Assembly: GCF_007860125.1 (NCBI RefSeq)
Contig: NZ_SJPW01000001.1
Location: 1,449,055-1,513,054 of the forward strand
Length of the DNA stretch: 64,000 nt
Source: Rubripirellula tenax
Lineage (GTDB): Bacteria; Planctomycetota; Planctomycetia; Pirellulales; Pirellulaceae
Direction: 5' to 3'
Of the stretch, positions 63,790 through 64,000 are shown piece by piece. The stretch's first letter is position 1; every line of letters starts with the position of its first letter. The notes beneath the pieces were generated by a model, which was given only the letters and a program-made list of their open reading frames with translations, was not told where the DNA came from and made no database searches. Both the position numbers and the translations under genes were made by a program.

Positions 63790-63883
63790 GTTGGGATAAC
63801 GTTACCGATCACCGGGTCGGGAGTGTTGATGTTCCATCTGAAAACGGCCGCAAGCCCGACTCCGGTGCATCGGATGGTTATCA
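63790..63883 (-). repeat. attC-like element 14
   Basis: Left end TGGGATAAC is an exact nine-base complement of the right end of element 13 (GTTATCCCA). Right end GGTTATCAG. Inner arms CACCGGGTCGGG and CCCGACTCCGGTG with the extra T. It is the right-most element in the window. Confidence 0.88.
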
Positions 63884-64000
63884 GACTTACAACGCTGCGC
63901 TTCGGGGTGGCTTTGGAGGAACAGGTTTTTAGTTTTTGGTTGCACGTCATGTTGTGATTTGTGAGAATCAAAATGCACGGATCGGGTCGCGGAGACCGTC
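63884..64000. other. Start of a further cassette, cut by the window edge
   Basis: The first 40 bases (to about 63923) repeat the sequence next to element 6 with two mismatches, then diverge. No gene can be judged from the remaining bases. Confidence 0.4.

Larger units (their letters stand above)
56338..64000 (-). mobile_element. Integron-like gene cassette array (14 attC-like elements, 13 complete cassettes)
   Basis: Fourteen related imperfect palindromes of 92-107 bases recur every 460-730 bases. Eleven of the 13 complete intervals carry one small minus-strand gene whose stop lies near or inside the left-hand element. The end of each element is complementary to the near end of the next one across the gene (for example GTTCTGCCAT at 62740 with ATGGCAGAAC at 63206), as required if each gene plus element circularised as a cassette. 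Internal arms (CACCGG-GCGGCGG with CCGCCGC-T-CCGGTG) leave one base unpaired always in the same arm. No integrase is in the window. Gene direction predicts the attI/intI platform to the right of 64000 and the oldest cassette at the left edge. Confidence 0.85.

Noticed and set aside
56338..63883. Reading the elements as Xer/dif modules or as REP/MITE repeats
   Set aside because: Their two ends are matched with the neighbouring element rather than internally, and they alternate strictly with genes, which these classes do not predict. They are also longer than dif sites.

Overview
The window looks like a chromosomal segment of a marine planctomycete of the Pirellulaceae (Rhodopirellula or a close relative). 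The sequence basis is a set of families typical of that group in one place: a DUF1559 pseudopilin, a BBP7 barrel protein with a Cys/Gly-rich stretch, a very large secreted CotH/lamin-tail protein with the LEPR-type N-terminus, a PEP-CTERM protein, two TPR/FG-GAP/UnbV lipoproteins, a sulfatase, a Tat-exported Gfo/Idh/MocA oxidoreductase and several LRR proteins. The genus is an inference; no rRNA is present.

Layout. 1-3783 (minus): a translationally coupled pair, an adenylation-carrier-hydrolase protein cut by the window edge and a diaminobutyrate-type aminotransferase, suggesting a small peptide or siderophore-like pathway. 3972-10465 (minus): a short hypothetical, an AsmA-like protein, a polytopic membrane protein and a GT2 glycosyltransferase, the last two overlapping by 4 bases. 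10652-21114: two paralogous TPR/FG-GAP/UnbV lipoproteins on either side of a DUF1559 pseudopilin, a small lipoprotein and a heptaheme cytochrome c. 21361-25575: tRNA-Pro, an OleD-like reductase, a ketoacyl synthase, an acyl carrier protein and two small secreted proteins. 25646-33452: a lone oxidase subunit III, KDPG aldolase, a peptidase-LRR fusion, a sulfamidase-like sulfatase, an LRR lipoprotein and a Gfo/Idh/MocA oxidoreductase. 33611-38887: a histidine kinase with an ethylene-receptor-type membrane sensor, its FixJ-type regulator, and a convergent ActP/DUF485 acetate-symporter pair. 38993-44278: VWA protein, PPP-family phosphatase, BBP7 protein, PaaI-type thioesterase.

44384-45215 is a CRISPR array of 12 repeats and 11 spacers with no cas gene in the window. 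It runs directly into the C-terminal remnant of a DUF4832-like gene. Beyond it lie the CotH/dockerin protein, the PEP-CTERM protein, an epimerase and a GH2 beta-galactosidase that lacks its C-terminal domains.

From 56338 to the right edge is the most striking feature: 14 imperfectly palindromic elements of 92-107 bp separate 13 short intervals. Eleven of these carry one small minus-strand gene and two seem non-coding. The left end of each element is complementary to the right end of the preceding element, not to its own other end, and every element has an extra unpaired base in the same arm. This is the signature of integron attC sites and gene cassettes. The core sequences are unusual and no integrase is in view; gene polarity predicts that the platform (attI and intI) lies to the right of position 64000. 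The cassettes encode small membrane proteins, an SGNH hydrolase, a thioredoxin-fold protein without its redox cysteines and several unknowns.
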